Both the position numbers and the translations under genes were made by a program. A stretch of 64,000 nt of DNA from Cyanidium caldarium (taxonomy: Eukaryota > Rhodophyta > Bangiophyceae > Cyanidiales > Cyanidiaceae). The stretch is from assembly GCA_026184775.1 (NCBI GenBank), contig JANCYW010000011.1, positions 248,001 through 312,000 on the forward strand. Direction: 5' to 3'. The notes below the pieces were generated by a model. That model made no database searches. It was not told where the DNA came from and worked only from the letters and a program-made list of their open reading frames with translations. Positions 18,637-28,106 of this stretch are shown here, piece after piece (position 1 is the first letter of the stretch; the number at the start of each line of letters is the position of its first letter).

Positions 18637-19556
18637 GACATCGACGACGACGACGACGACGACGACGGGGTGATATCCAAGGCGATGGCGGCAGGCGGGG
18701 TCGTATCAGGGTCCGCCGCGGCCGTAGGCACCGCCATCGCCGTGTCGTCTGGGGCGCCACCGCTGATCGACGCGGCAGCGCGCTCGAATCGCTGCAACGA
18801 CAGCACCGACAGCATGCGCTTGCTTAAACGGTACTTTTCTTCGAGCGCACTCATGGCAGACGCATGCGCCCGCTGTTGCTCCTCCAACAGGACACGCTGC
18901 ATCTCCCTATCGGCCGCGAGGCGCTGGCGCTCCGCGTCGGCCCGTCGGAAGCGCGCTTCGGCAGCATGCACGCTCGCCTGCAGTCTCTCCACCTGTTGCT
19001 CGAGTCGCACACACCGCTCGTCGGACGCCTCCATTGTCGACTCGACCGGTCCACGCTCGTCGAAGGCATCCGGCACCATGGCGTACGCCGCTAGGCCCAT
19101 CGTCAGCGCCTCCATGGTGCGCTGCAACTGCGCATATCGCTCGTTCACACCCTGCACCAGCTTCTCTGCATCAGCCAGCGCCGCCGCTGCCCGCTCACCC
19201 CGCTCCGCCCGCGCCCGATATCGCGTCATCTCGTGGTGCAACAGGCTGGCGCGGCGCCGCTGCTGCTCCCACTGCCGCTCCAGCGCCGCCGCCTGCGCCC
19301 GCTGCCGCCCCACTACCGTCTCCGACTCGTGCAGCGCCCGTCCCAACTGCGCCAGCTGTTCCGAAAGCCGCCCCAACTGCGCATCAAAGTAGCGCCGCGC
19401 CTCCGCACTAGCCCGGCGCTCCTCATCCAGCGCCAACAACAACTGCCGCGCGTCCGCCCGCGACGCCTCCAACGACGTGCGCAGCGCACTCACCTCCGCC
19501 AACAGACCGTGTTTCTGAACATCACCACCATGATTCGAAGCGCCATGCGCCCGCAT
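18633..19556 (-). CDS. Unknown coiled-coil protein with poly-Ser tail
   Basis: I do not recognise this 307-residue protein. From the ATG at 19556 almost the whole chain is predicted coiled coil: heptad-rich stretches such as LLALDEERRASAEARRYFD (about 40-60), LERQWEQQRRRASLLHHEM, a break near the Gly/Pro-containing MVPDAFDERGP (about 160), then a second coil through VRLEQQVERLQASVHAAEAR and LLEEQQRAHASAMSALEEKY. It ends with a disordered Ala/Thr/Pro tail and a run of serines encoded by a GAC/GTC trinucleotide repeat (about 18638-18666). No membrane helix or enzyme motif is visible, so a cytoskeletal or scaffold role is possible but unproven. The frame extends to a GTG at 19709 without conserved content. 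Confidence 0.6.
   Translation of the reverse strand: MRAHGASNHGGDVQKHGLLAEVSALRTSLEASRADARQLLLALDEERRASAEARRYFDAQLGRLSEQLAQLGRALHESETVVGRQRAQAAALERQWEQQRRRASLLHHEMTRYRARAERGERAAAALADAEKLVQGVNERYAQLQRTMEALTMGLAAYAMVPDAFDERGPVESTMEASDERCVRLEQQVERLQASVHAAEARFRRADAERQRLAADREMQRVLLEEQQRAHASAMSALEEKYRLSKRMLSVLSLQRFERAAASISGGAPDDTAMAVPTAAADPDTTPPAAIALDITPSSSSSSSSMS
18638..18666. repeat. Trinucleotide repeat coding poly-Ser
   Basis: A (GAC)n run on the plus strand sits inside the 3' end of the coiled-coil gene, where it encodes eight or so consecutive serines, just inside its stop codon. Confidence 0.8.
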
Positions 19557-19827
19557 TATTATCCCGACGCTCACGTCATCGGAAGATGCACCGTTGCGTG
19601 GGCGTGCACCCCCGGCCTGACCGAGCGCTGCCGCGGGTTCCGCGCGTCGATCGCGTGCTCGCCCCCCGCATGTCCACGCGCGCGATCGCCGCGCGCAACG
19701 TGTGGACACCCGCGCGGCGGTTCACGTTTCGGGTGTGACGGGTGGGCGCGGCACATCTCACGACTGCCGAGCGCACTCCACTCGACGAGGACAACGGTTA
19801 CACCTTCACAGTGCGTATCCGAGCATT

Positions 19828-22806
19828 ATGACACAAGTCAACGTGCTGCAGTTTGTACCCGCAGTGCCGCGATTCGGTCGAACATGCCACACCGATCGAC
19901 ACGACCCGTCGGTGGGAGCGCCATGGCGTACTCGTGAAGGGGTCTCGACTTTTTGGGGTCTCTCTGCAAAGGCCGGACGCCCACGGCCACTGTACAGGCG
20001 ATGGCAGTGCACGTTGTCGGAGTCGGCACCGAGCACTCGCGCCCGCGCTTCGCGTTCGCGACCGAGATCCACCGATATAACTCTCTACTTTGCGTACGGC
20101 AGCAACATGAATCCGCGGGTGCTGGGTCCGGAGGCGCAGTTTCCGCACTTGGCGCGTCGGGTGGTTGACGCGGAGGTGTTCGGGGCCGAGCCGGCGGTAC
20201 TGGAGCATCACACGCTGCGGCTCCATGTGCCCGGGCCGCGTTTCCTGGGCGAGCCGGCGTTTGCCAATGTGGTGCCCTGTGCGTGCAGCGCCGAGGCCAA
20301 GGCCGATGGACCGGTGTGTGATGCGGTGCACGGCGTGGTGTATACGCTGACACGGCGCGATTTGCAGCGGGTGCTGGCGACGGAGGGCGTGCGGTTGGGC
20401 ATGCAGCAGGCGGAGACGGTCACGGTGCGCACCTACAGCGGTCGCCGGTTGGAGGGCGTAACGGTGGTGCGCAATCGGGCGGCTGCCCGTGCGAACCGCG
20501 CCGACCGATATCCCTCACGGCGTTATGCACAGCTGGTGATGGAGGGCGCGCAACACTATGGCATCGACGCGCGGTACGTGGAGCAGTTGCGTCGGCGCTT
20601 GGCTGTGGACGCAGCGCCATCCGCTCGGACGCCGGCCACTTCTGCGCCGACCGCGTCGCCGTGGGCGCGCTTCTTGGCGGCTTCGGAGTTGCCCGCTGCC
20701 CTGCGCGAATTTGCGCTGCAACGCCACCACACCATGGGCGAAGTGCGCTTCGTCGCCCCGCCGATGCCGCACGAAGAGGAGCGCTGCGCCAAACCGCCGC
20801 TGTTCTTCCTGCCGGGACTGGACGGCACCGGCCTCAGCCTGTTGCCGCATGTGCGCGCGCTGCAGTCGCGTTACGATGTGCGACTGCTGGTGGTGCCGCG
20901 CGACAACCGCGACTCGATGGAGCAGTTGGCGCGCCGGACGTTGCAGGCGATGCGGCAAGTGCTGGCCGAGCGGGCGACGACCGCCACCACCACGCACACC
21001 ACCGATGCCGACGGCGATGCCGCCAGCACCGTGCTGGCCGAGAGCATGGGCTGCTGCCTGTTTCTGGAGTGTGCGCGACAATACGTCCTTCAGACGCAAC
21101 ATGGTGCAACGGCTGCCGATAGCACGAGGGACGACAAGCCGCTGGCGCATCACGTCATTCTGGTGAACGCGGCTACGGCGTTTGCGCTCTCACCGCTGGC
21201 ACCGGTGTGGCAGCGCCTGCACTGGGCACCGGATCCGCTGTACGCGTCGATGGCGTACCTGGCTGGCCCGCTCATGGTCGACGTACCGCTGCTGCTGCAG
21301 GATCCGTTCCGGGCGCTGCAAGCGCTCTCGGCGCTGGGCTCGTTGGCGCAGATCCTGCCCAAAGCCACGCTGCAGCACCGCCTGTCGCTGTTGAGTGACC
21401 AACGCCTCACCGATGTCGATTATCGCCGAATTGCAGCGCACGGCGCGCGCCAATTCACCCTAGTGGCCGCTGCCAACGACACCCTCATTCCGTCGTTGCG
21501 GGAATCGGAACTGCTGCTGCAGCGGCTGTCCCATGGGACGCCCGAGGTAGCCGCGGCGACAGCAGCTGCCGCGCCCACGGTGGCGCGCTATGTGGCCCAA
21601 TCCGGTGGCCATGCGCTCCTGCAAGCGGACAGCTTCGATGCCTACCGGGCGTTGCTGGTCGAGGCCGATCGCGTGCATCAGCGCATCCGCGACAGCCGGG
21701 CGCGGTACGCGGCGACAACGACGACGCCATCGGTCGCCCGCCCGATAGCCGCCGCCGCTCCCGCCGCCTCCGCCTCCTTCCGCCCTCCGGATCGCGCCAC
21801 CCTGTCTCGCGCTCTGCGTCAGCTCTCCCTGCAGCGGCGCGTGCTCTCCCCGATCTTCCTCGACTTTGACCGCGTGCCGCTCTCACCGCACACCGCCCCG
21901 GTGCTCTTCGTCGGCAACCACACCCGCTTCGGTCTGGTGGACTTGCCGTTCCTGGTGGAGCACGTCTACCGCCATCGCGACGTGTTTGTGCGCGGCCTGG
22001 CGCACCCGATCATCTTCCAATCCGAGGCGTGGATGCAGCAGGCGCGCACCACCCAGGAGAATATGGACGCGGTGTTGTCGGGTCGGCGCGCGTCCAGCTT
22101 TGCGGAGAACATGCGCAACCTGGGCGCAGTTCCGGTGACGCCGCGCAACCTGTACCGGGTGCTGCGGCAGGGCGACTCGGCGCTGCTGTTCCCGGGCGGG
22201 GCGCGCGAAGCCTACAAACGGCGCCACGAGAGCAATCGCCTCTTCTGGCCGCAGCACGAGGAGTTTGTGCGCATGTGTGCGCGCCTCGGGGTGACCATCG
22301 TGCCGTTTGCCGCGTACGGACCGGATGACAGTTTCGAGATCGTGCTGGACGGCGAGGAGATGCTGCGCCTGCCGCTGCTGGGCGACTCGGTGCGGCGGCA
22401 GTTTCGGCGCTGGGGCGTGGCCGGCGACACGGTGCGCCGCTGGCGCGGTGATGGTGCGGCGGGGCAGCAGCAGCAGCAGCGGGTGGGCCGCGACGAGAAT
22501 CTGGCGAATTTGGTGGCGCCGCTGGCGCTGCCGCGACCGCCGTTGCGCCTCTATTTCCGCTTCTTCGAGCCGGTGTACCCAGATGCGACGGTGGTGCAGG
22601 ACCGCCAGCGCGCCGATCAAGTGTACAACGGCATTCGGGAAACGGTAGCGCGCGGGCTGGCGCAGCTGGAGTCGTTGGCGCGCCACCGTGACCCGTACTT
22701 GCCGTTTGCTCGGCGCGTGGCATTTGAGAACGGCATCGGCGCCGGGGCGCAAGCGCCCACCGTCACGCCGTGGTCTTGCCTCGAGGCGCACTTGTGGATG
22801 GAGTGA
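19828..22806 (+). CDS. Fusion: GGCT-like domain + alpha/beta hydrolase + DGAT-like acyltransferase (phytyl ester synthase type)
   Basis: The C-terminal two thirds match plant phytyl ester synthases (PES1/PES2), plastid enzymes that join phytol or diacylglycerol to fatty acids during chlorophyll breakdown. The hydrolase part has FFLPGLDGTGLSLLPH, the nucleophile in LAESMGCCLF (Ser about 406), the acid in AANDTLIPS and the His in QSGGHALLQ. The acyltransferase part has VGNHTRFGLVDLPF, RGLAHPIIF, ALLFPGGAREAYKRR and CARLGVTIVPFAAYGPDDSF. In front lies a gamma-glutamylcyclotransferase/AIG2-like domain (about 85-265): LYFAYGSNMNP at its start and VLATEGVRLGM, which keeps the catalytic-type Glu of GGCT. 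The 992 residues include a basic leader of about 85 with Phe at 9 and 15, fitting plastid import. The frame upstream begins only at a GTG (19702). Confidence 0.85.
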   Translation: MTQVNVLQFVPAVPRFGRTCHTDRHDPSVGAPWRTREGVSTFWGLSAKAGRPRPLYRRWQCTLSESAPSTRARASRSRPRSTDITLYFAYGSNMNPRVLGPEAQFPHLARRVVDAEVFGAEPAVLEHHTLRLHVPGPRFLGEPAFANVVPCACSAEAKADGPVCDAVHGVVYTLTRRDLQRVLATEGVRLGMQQAETVTVRTYSGRRLEGVTVVRNRAAARANRADRYPSRRYAQLVMEGAQHYGIDARYVEQLRRRLAVDAAPSARTPATSAPTASPWARFLAASELPAALREFALQRHHTMGEVRFVAPPMPHEEERCAKPPLFFLPGLDGTGLSLLPHVRALQSRYDVRLLVVPRDNRDSMEQLARRTLQAMRQVLAERATTATTTHTTDADGDAASTVLAESMGCCLFLECARQYVLQTQHGATAADSTRDDKPLAHHVILVNAATAFALSPLAPVWQRLHWAPDPLYASMAYLAGPLMVDVPLLLQDPFRALQALSALGSLAQILPKATLQHRLSLLSDQRLTDVDYRRIAAHGARQFTLVAAANDTLIPSLRESELLLQRLSHGTPEVAAATAAAAPTVARYVAQSGGHALLQADSFDAYRALLVEADRVHQRIRDSRARYAATTTTPSVARPIAAAAPAASASFRPPDRATLSRALRQLSLQRRVLSPIFLDFDRVPLSPHTAPVLFVGNHTRFGLVDLPFLVEHVYRHRDVFVRGLAHPIIFQSEAWMQQARTTQENMDAVLSGRRASSFAENMRNLGAVPVTPRNLYRVLRQGDSALLFPGGAREAYKRRHESNRLFWPQHEEFVRMCARLGVTIVPFAAYGPDDSFEIVLDGEEMLRLPLLGDSVRRQFRRWGVAGDTVRRWRGDGAAGQQQQQRVGRDENLANLVAPLALPRPPLRLYFRFFEPVYPDATVVQDRQRADQVYNGIRETVARGLAQLESLARHRDPYLPFARRVAFENGIGAGAQAPTVTPWSCLEAHLWME

Positions 22807-22877
22807 ACGGCGGGGAGCGGGCCGGTGCTGTCGGTGATGCGGTCGCTCGCGTCTGCTTTCGATCGCTTTACGATTCA

Positions 22878-25800
22878 TCATTGCAGGCCGAAGCCTTTGT
22901 AATTCTTGATGGCGGTGTCCAGCAGCGTGCGCATCTTCTCGCGGTCAGCATAGTCCGGCAGCAGTAGCACGTTGAAACAGGTGTGGGAGGTGGGCAGGCG
23001 GTCGGTGTCGGGCCCGGCGCGCTGGATGAGGAACTGCAGGCGTCCGAGCCCGCCCACCGGCGAGCGGTCGCTGCCGCTCACAAACGTGAGCAGTCGCCGT
23101 CGATCGTCGCCGCTCATGCTGTCCTGCACGATGGACCAGAACCAGCGCACGGCACGGCTGTCGGCGGTGTAGCCGCCGTCGTATTTGGTCGCCCGCTCGA
23201 GCGCCCGAAAGTCCAGTTCCGGCTCGCCGCGCAGCAGCACCTCCAGCTCGGCGGGTGCGAACAGCCGCAGGCTGTGGCACACGCCGAACAAAAAGCTGAA
23301 ACCCTCGGCAAAGGCGTCAAATTGCTGCCGGATGGCCTCCACCAGCACGTACTGCACGTGTGCCTCGACGTATTCGCGGCGGTTCGCCCGGGTCACTTCG
23401 ATATGACGCCCGCCTGGCACCAGGTCGTGCGTGCCGCGCTCGCCGAAGTGCTCGTAGTCGACCGCGAACGTCACCCCGAACACCTCGGACAGCTCCTCCG
23501 GCCCGCCGTACTCCAGCAGGTGCTGCAGCGACCGCCCCAGCTGCGGGAACGTCTCCCGCAGATCGTCCAGGGTGACCGGCTGGCCGAGCAGTTTCTTGTA
23601 CATCACCGGCGGCAGCGGCACGTCCATGTGGATGCCGTTCAGGATGGCCAGTGCCACCGCCTTGCCCACCAGTTTGTACTCCTCCTCCATATCGTGCGCG
23701 CCCGCATTCAGCCACACGTAACGCGTGTCTTCGTCCACGGTGAACATGCCGTAGCTCGGCGACAGCAGTTCCTCCATCAGCAACATCATAAACTCCTTGG
23801 CCAGACCGCCCTCGTCCACGCCCGGCTCGTCCACAAAGTACACCCGCATCGGCCGCAACAGTTCGCGGTACTCGATCTGGCTCAGCTGCTCCATGGCGTC
23901 GGCGACGATGTGGTCGCGGCGCACCACAATCTTCAGAAACGCCTCCGACTCGGTGGTGACGCCCACCATCCCGAATGCGGTGGGGAATACGCGCTGCGAC
24001 AGGATGCGTGCGTGCTCCGAGTGCTGCAGCATGTGCGACTCGACGTGAAAGATGCGAGCCTTGGCCTCCTCGTTCAGCAGGAATCGCGCGTCCTTGCAGA
24101 ACGAAAAGCCGTCTCGCGCCCGCCGAGAGCGGTCAAAGTCGTTCCACAGGTCGACCACGGTGGACACCGCCTCGTTATAAAAGGCCGTTCGGGGCGCCCG
24201 CCCAGAGGTGGCCCGGTGCACCAGCTCCAAAAATTTGGCGGCGGAGATGGTCGCCTGCGACACCCGTTTGGAAGTGCGCAGTGACACCGAGATAATCTCA
24301 TGCACCGGGGCCACAAAGCGGCGCACCACCAGATCGGACGGGGCCCGGCGCAGCGACTCCACCACCCGCTCCAGAGCGCCCGGCGTGCAGCGCTGCAGCA
24401 GGATCAGCAGCCGCGACAGCAGGCCCAGCGACTGGTTCTGCGCCCCCGAGTAGACGAAAATGGGGTTCTGGATGGCGGCCAGCAGCGACAGCGCCGCCTC
24501 GGGATAGCGTCGGGCGGTCGGGTCGCGGCCGCACATGTCGGGCGCCTCCACATCGGGGCGATTGGCAGTCGGGAATGGCTGCACTCCCAGAACACTCTCC
24601 GTCCCAAATGAGACGGTGGGCGTCGTGCCCTCGTACTCGGCACGCATGCGCATGTCGCCCATGGCCAGAATGGCGCCGTAGAGCTGCTCGCGGGCCAGCA
24701 TGTACAGCGCCGCCTTGGGCAGCGGCGAACTGGCGTAATAGGCCTCGACGGCCTCCAAGTCGATGGATGGCACGGGCGAGCCCATTTGCAACAAGGCGTA
24801 AATGCCCGACACTGGCTCCGCGGTTCGGGTGACCGTCTCGTTGCCGGCCGGCCGCAGAATGGCAAACGAAGCGACCGGTGTGGTATGCAACGCCACACAC
24901 GTCACCGGCACCATGTGCGTGGGTGCGTCACTGCCAGAATTCATGGGCGCCTCTGCCAGCTGCCTCTCGCTCCCCGGCGCCAGGAACGCGCCGGCCGACA
25001 GCGACGATGGCAGTCGCACGGGCGACGGCAGCAGCTTGTCGGCCACGTCGTCGTCGCCCCGTTGACCGACCTCGCCGGAGCCCCAAGCGAACACACTTCC
25101 GTCCTCGCACAGCGCCAGGGAGTGATCGCCGGCTGCGGCAATCGCCACCACACGCCGGTCCTCCAACTGGCCACGCACCAGCTTCGGAGTGGCTGCATCG
25201 CCGGTGGAGCCGTGGCCCAGCTGGCCGCGCGCGCCCAGCCCGAACGACACGACCCGCCCGGACGCGGTCAGCAGCAGAGTGTGGTTGTCGCCGCAGGCGA
25301 CGTCTACGTACACGTCGTCAGCGATTGCCAGCGGGATGCGCGTCGGCTGCGCCACCGAGGTGGCATTGCCGGTAGCCAGCGAGTTGCCCAGCTGGCCATG
25401 CCGATTGTCGCCAAAGGTGAAACACGAGCCGGTCGACGTGATCACCGCGGTGTGATACGCGCCGCAGGCCACCTTGCACACCGGTTGTCCGTACAGCGCG
25501 TGAATGCGCCGCACCCGGCCGGGTTGCTCGCTGGCGTATGCTACGCCCTTGGCATCTTGCGAAGCCATGTGGTCCGCCACGCCACCGCCCGAAAAGCACT
25601 CGCCCGAGCGGGCCACCGCCACAAAGTGCGTCCGGCCGGCGGCCACTTGCCGCACAGAAAACTCCCTCAGGGCACTCACCTCGGACGGCTTGCGGGCGCT
25701 CGAAAAGGAAGCGTGCCACTGATACAGCCGACCAGTTTGGGTCACCGCGTAGGCCATCTCGGTGCCGGCGGCAACAGATACGCACGCCTCCGGCAGGGGC

Positions 25801-26483
25801 ACGCGGTGCAGCCCGCCGCCGTGCGCCAGGTGAAACACGCAGCCGACTTTGCCCTCCGCTGCCGACAAGATCAGCGTGTACCGGTCCGTGCCGCACGCCA
25901 CCAACAGCGATCCGACGCGCCCCAGCGGCTCCAACGAGCGCCGCGTGCCCATTAGCGTCGGACGCAACATCACCTCCCCGCTACCGTCCAGCGCCGCGCC
26001 CCACCCCACCCAACTCGTCGGCACCGCCAGCGCCTCCACCTCCGCTGTCGCCTCCGCCATACCACCCGCCTCCTGCTGCACTTCACACACCGCCGCCCGG
26101 ATATCACTCACGTCCAGCTTGCTGGTCGCGCTCCGTGCACCCGCCTCAACGCGACCGCTGCCCTCCGTCAGGCTGCCCGACAACAACTCGTCGCGTGCCT
26201 CTGTCGACCGCCCGCTGGAAAAGTCCCAGTTCATGGTGCACCAGCACGCAACGCCGCGCTCATCAGCACACCACCCCGCACAGTCCGCTAGCCACTTCGC
26301 GCCAAAGTACCTGACCCGTGTCGGGCCTCCCCGAGACGCGTCCACAACCGGAGGAGGAGACTCCGGGCACACCGACCTGCCACCGACGGAACCCGTCGCT
26401 CTGTCGTGTGGGGGATGTCTCGGAAGCGCGACGAACGATCGGGAGCACCGTCGGTGGAGAGGGGCTGAGTGCTCCGTGGACAT
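22878..26483 (-). CDS. RCC1-repeat HECT ubiquitin ligase (HERC-like)
   Basis: An E3 that takes ubiquitin from an E2 onto its own cysteine before transfer to substrate. RCC1 blades fill about residues 180-490 (repeating units such as GACGAYHTAVITSTGSCFTFG, split here by the period-50 pattern of G-D-N-x-x-G-Q-L-G). A helical middle region follows. The HECT domain (about 845-1201) opens with MRVYFVDEPGVDEGGLAKEF, continues YKLVGKAVALAILNGIHMDV, and ends with the catalytic Cys in RLPTSHTCFNVLLLPDY (Cys about 1169) and the conserved hydrophobic tail NYKGFGLQ. Domain order equals the small HERC class (HERC3-6 in animals). At 1201 residues it is slightly longer because of a poorly conserved N-terminus; the ATG at 26230 (MNWDFSSGRS) is an alternative start. 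Confidence 0.92.
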   Translation of the reverse strand: MSTEHSAPLHRRCSRSFVALPRHPPHDRATGSVGGRSVCPESPPPVVDASRGGPTRVRYFGAKWLADCAGWCADERGVACWCTMNWDFSSGRSTEARDELLSGSLTEGSGRVEAGARSATSKLDVSDIRAAVCEVQQEAGGMAEATAEVEALAVPTSWVGWGAALDGSGEVMLRPTLMGTRRSLEPLGRVGSLLVACGTDRYTLILSAAEGKVGCVFHLAHGGGLHRVPLPEACVSVAAGTEMAYAVTQTGRLYQWHASFSSARKPSEVSALREFSVRQVAAGRTHFVAVARSGECFSGGGVADHMASQDAKGVAYASEQPGRVRRIHALYGQPVCKVACGAYHTAVITSTGSCFTFGDNRHGQLGNSLATGNATSVAQPTRIPLAIADDVYVDVACGDNHTLLLTASGRVVSFGLGARGQLGHGSTGDAATPKLVRGQLEDRRVVAIAAAGDHSLALCEDGSVFAWGSGEVGQRGDDDVADKLLPSPVRLPSSLSAGAFLAPGSERQLAEAPMNSGSDAPTHMVPVTCVALHTTPVASFAILRPAGNETVTRTAEPVSGIYALLQMGSPVPSIDLEAVEAYYASSPLPKAALYMLAREQLYGAILAMGDMRMRAEYEGTTPTVSFGTESVLGVQPFPTANRPDVEAPDMCGRDPTARRYPEAALSLLAAIQNPIFVYSGAQNQSLGLLSRLLILLQRCTPGALERVVESLRRAPSDLVVRRFVAPVHEIISVSLRTSKRVSQATISAAKFLELVHRATSGRAPRTAFYNEAVSTVVDLWNDFDRSRRARDGFSFCKDARFLLNEEAKARIFHVESHMLQHSEHARILSQRVFPTAFGMVGVTTESEAFLKIVVRRDHIVADAMEQLSQIEYRELLRPMRVYFVDEPGVDEGGLAKEFMMLLMEELLSPSYGMFTVDEDTRYVWLNAGAHDMEEEYKLVGKAVALAILNGIHMDVPLPPVMYKKLLGQPVTLDDLRETFPQLGRSLQHLLEYGGPEELSEVFGVTFAVDYEHFGERGTHDLVPGGRHIEVTRANRREYVEAHVQYVLVEAIRQQFDAFAEGFSFLFGVCHSLRLFAPAELEVLLRGEPELDFRALERATKYDGGYTADSRAVRWFWSIVQDSMSGDDRRRLLTFVSGSDRSPVGGLGRLQFLIQRAGPDTDRLPTSHTCFNVLLLPDYADREKMRTLLDTAIKNYKGFGLQ

Positions 26484-26750
26484 CAACAACGGTGTTCGGG
26501 GCCAGGAAAATCGAGGGCGGCGTCAAACAGAAGATCGGGTCGGGGTACTTCTCCGCCACACCTGGGATCGAGCGGGACAGTGGCCTATGCTGGACGTGGT
26601 AGGGGCGGCTGAGCGGTGTGTGGGAAACGGGCGCGGCAGTTGTCGCTGAGGACTCTGTTCAACTCGCGCGCCAGCAGTGGCCGCCAGGGCTTCCTCGGGT
26701 GAAGTGCCACCGCTGAAGTCACCGCCGAAGCACCCTACCCTTCTTCACCG

Positions 26751-27665
26751 ATGAGCGGGATGTTGCCGGTGGCGCTGGGGGCACTGGCTGGTATCGTAGG
26801 CCTCATGGGCGGCGGGTTGTACGTTTTTCAGGAGCGGCTGTTGTACCTGCCGCAGCTGCCAAGCCGGGCGTACGATGTATTGCCGAGCAACTTTGCGGGA
26901 TTAGGCTTCGAGGACGTGTTCTTGCGGTCGGCGGACGGCACGCGGATACACTCGTGGCTGGTGTATCCGTCGGCGGACGAGGCGCGGGAGGCACCGCGGT
27001 CGACCCTGCTCTATTTTCACGGCAACGCCGGCAACTTGGCGCACCGACTGCCGGACGTACAGAGCATGGTGGCGTTGTGTTCGTGCAACGTGCTCATGGT
27101 GAGTTACCGCGGCTACGGCATGTCCGAGGGATCGCCGTCCGAGAGCGGCATCAAGCAGGATGCTCGCGCTGCCCTGGAGTACTGCATGGCCGGCGGCGGT
27201 GACGGGGCGCACATCTCGCCGCGGCGTCTGTACGTGTTTGGCCGGTCGATCGGCGGCGCAGTGGCGCTGTGGCTGGCGCACCAGTATCCGAACGTCATCC
27301 GCGGCGTCATTGTGGAGAACACCTTCACCTCGGTCAATGACATGATCGACACCGTGTTCCCGCGGATGCTGCGGTGGGTGAAACGCCTGAACCGCAACCG
27401 TTGGGACACCCAGAGCTTCATCCCCGACGTTCGCGTGCCGGTGCTCTTCCTCAGCGGCCGCCGCGACGAACTGGTGCCCCCGCGGCACATGGATGTCCTG
27501 TACGAGCGGTGCCGCAGTGGCACCAGCCCGCTGTGCAAGGTGGTGCACATCGAGGACGGCACGCACAACGATACCTGGTATCGCGGTGGCCGCCTCTACT
27601 ACGAATCCATCACCAGCTTCATCGAGGAGGCCCAGAAGCTGAAACCGCAACAGCAGCCAGAGTGA
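26751..27665 (+). CDS. ABHD13/Bem46-like alpha/beta hydrolase
   Basis: A single-pass membrane serine hydrolase. An N-terminal helix (about 4-25, LPVALGALAGIVGLMGGGLY) anchors it. The hydrolase core has LLYFHGNAGNLAHRL (oxyanion region), VSYRGYGMSEGSPSE, the nucleophile elbow VFGRSIGGAVAL (Ser about 166), the acid in LSGRRDELVPP and the His in DGTHNDTWYRGG. The 304-residue length and all motifs match animal ABHD13 and fungal Bem46; the substrate is not known for either, although ABHD13-family members have been linked to lipid or protein deacylation. It is divergent with the HECT gene and is followed at 18 bp by a strong inverted repeat. Confidence 0.9.
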   Translation: MSGMLPVALGALAGIVGLMGGGLYVFQERLLYLPQLPSRAYDVLPSNFAGLGFEDVFLRSADGTRIHSWLVYPSADEAREAPRSTLLYFHGNAGNLAHRLPDVQSMVALCSCNVLMVSYRGYGMSEGSPSESGIKQDARAALEYCMAGGGDGAHISPRRLYVFGRSIGGAVALWLAHQYPNVIRGVIVENTFTSVNDMIDTVFPRMLRWVKRLNRNRWDTQSFIPDVRVPVLFLSGRRDELVPPRHMDVLYERCRSGTSPLCKVVHIEDGTHNDTWYRGGRLYYESITSFIEEAQKLKPQQQPE

Positions 27666-28106
27666 GGGATGCGGGCGAGGCGGTGAAGAGCACGGACGCG
27701 CGGAGGCGTCTGCTCTTCACGTGACCAACACATCCGCACGCAGCAGAATACTCGTGCATGGTGACCTGGATGCCGCCCCGTATGGATCCGGCGGTCACAC
27801 TCCCAAACCTCGATATTCACCTCCTGTACAATACAGCAGCACGTCGCTCGTCTCACTGCCCGCTGCGTCTGTCCCCGCCGGTGTTTGCCTCCCTTCGCGA
27901 TCGTCATCGTCGCGGCTCCGTTGCCCGAGAATTGCCGCGCGACGAGCGAAAAGCAGTGGGCGCGCCAGTTGCGGGTTCGGGAAGAGGCAGCAGGCGAAAA
28001 GGATGAGGATGGTCTGAGGAGCGAGCAGTGGCGCTTACTTGCCCATTTTCAGACGCATCATACCCGCACCTTTCCAGCTTCATTCTGCCCAGACCGTCGT
28101 CGCGCC
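27666..28106. other. 441-bp gap ABHD13-like / ATAD2-like, with hairpin
   Basis: Just past the ABHD13-like stop lies a 15-bp inverted repeat (27683-27720). The rest is promoter and leader of the AAA gene; the downstream frame is open from 27885 but only from a TTG. No other feature is seen. Confidence 0.4.
27683..27720 (+). repeat. Inverted repeat / potential 3' stem-loop
   Basis: GTGAAGAGCA, then a CG bulge, then GACGC pairs without mismatch with GCGTC TGCTCTTCAC across a 6-nt loop (GCGGAG): 15 base pairs starting 18 bp after the ABHD13-like stop codon. It could be a 3'-UTR stem-loop, an RNA-end processing signal or a palindromic protein site. Confidence 0.75.

Noticed and set aside
22983-24284. 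433-codon frame antisense to the HECT domain
   Set aside because: Low-complexity His/Gln/Arg sequence without domains; the HECT motifs on the other strand are decisive.
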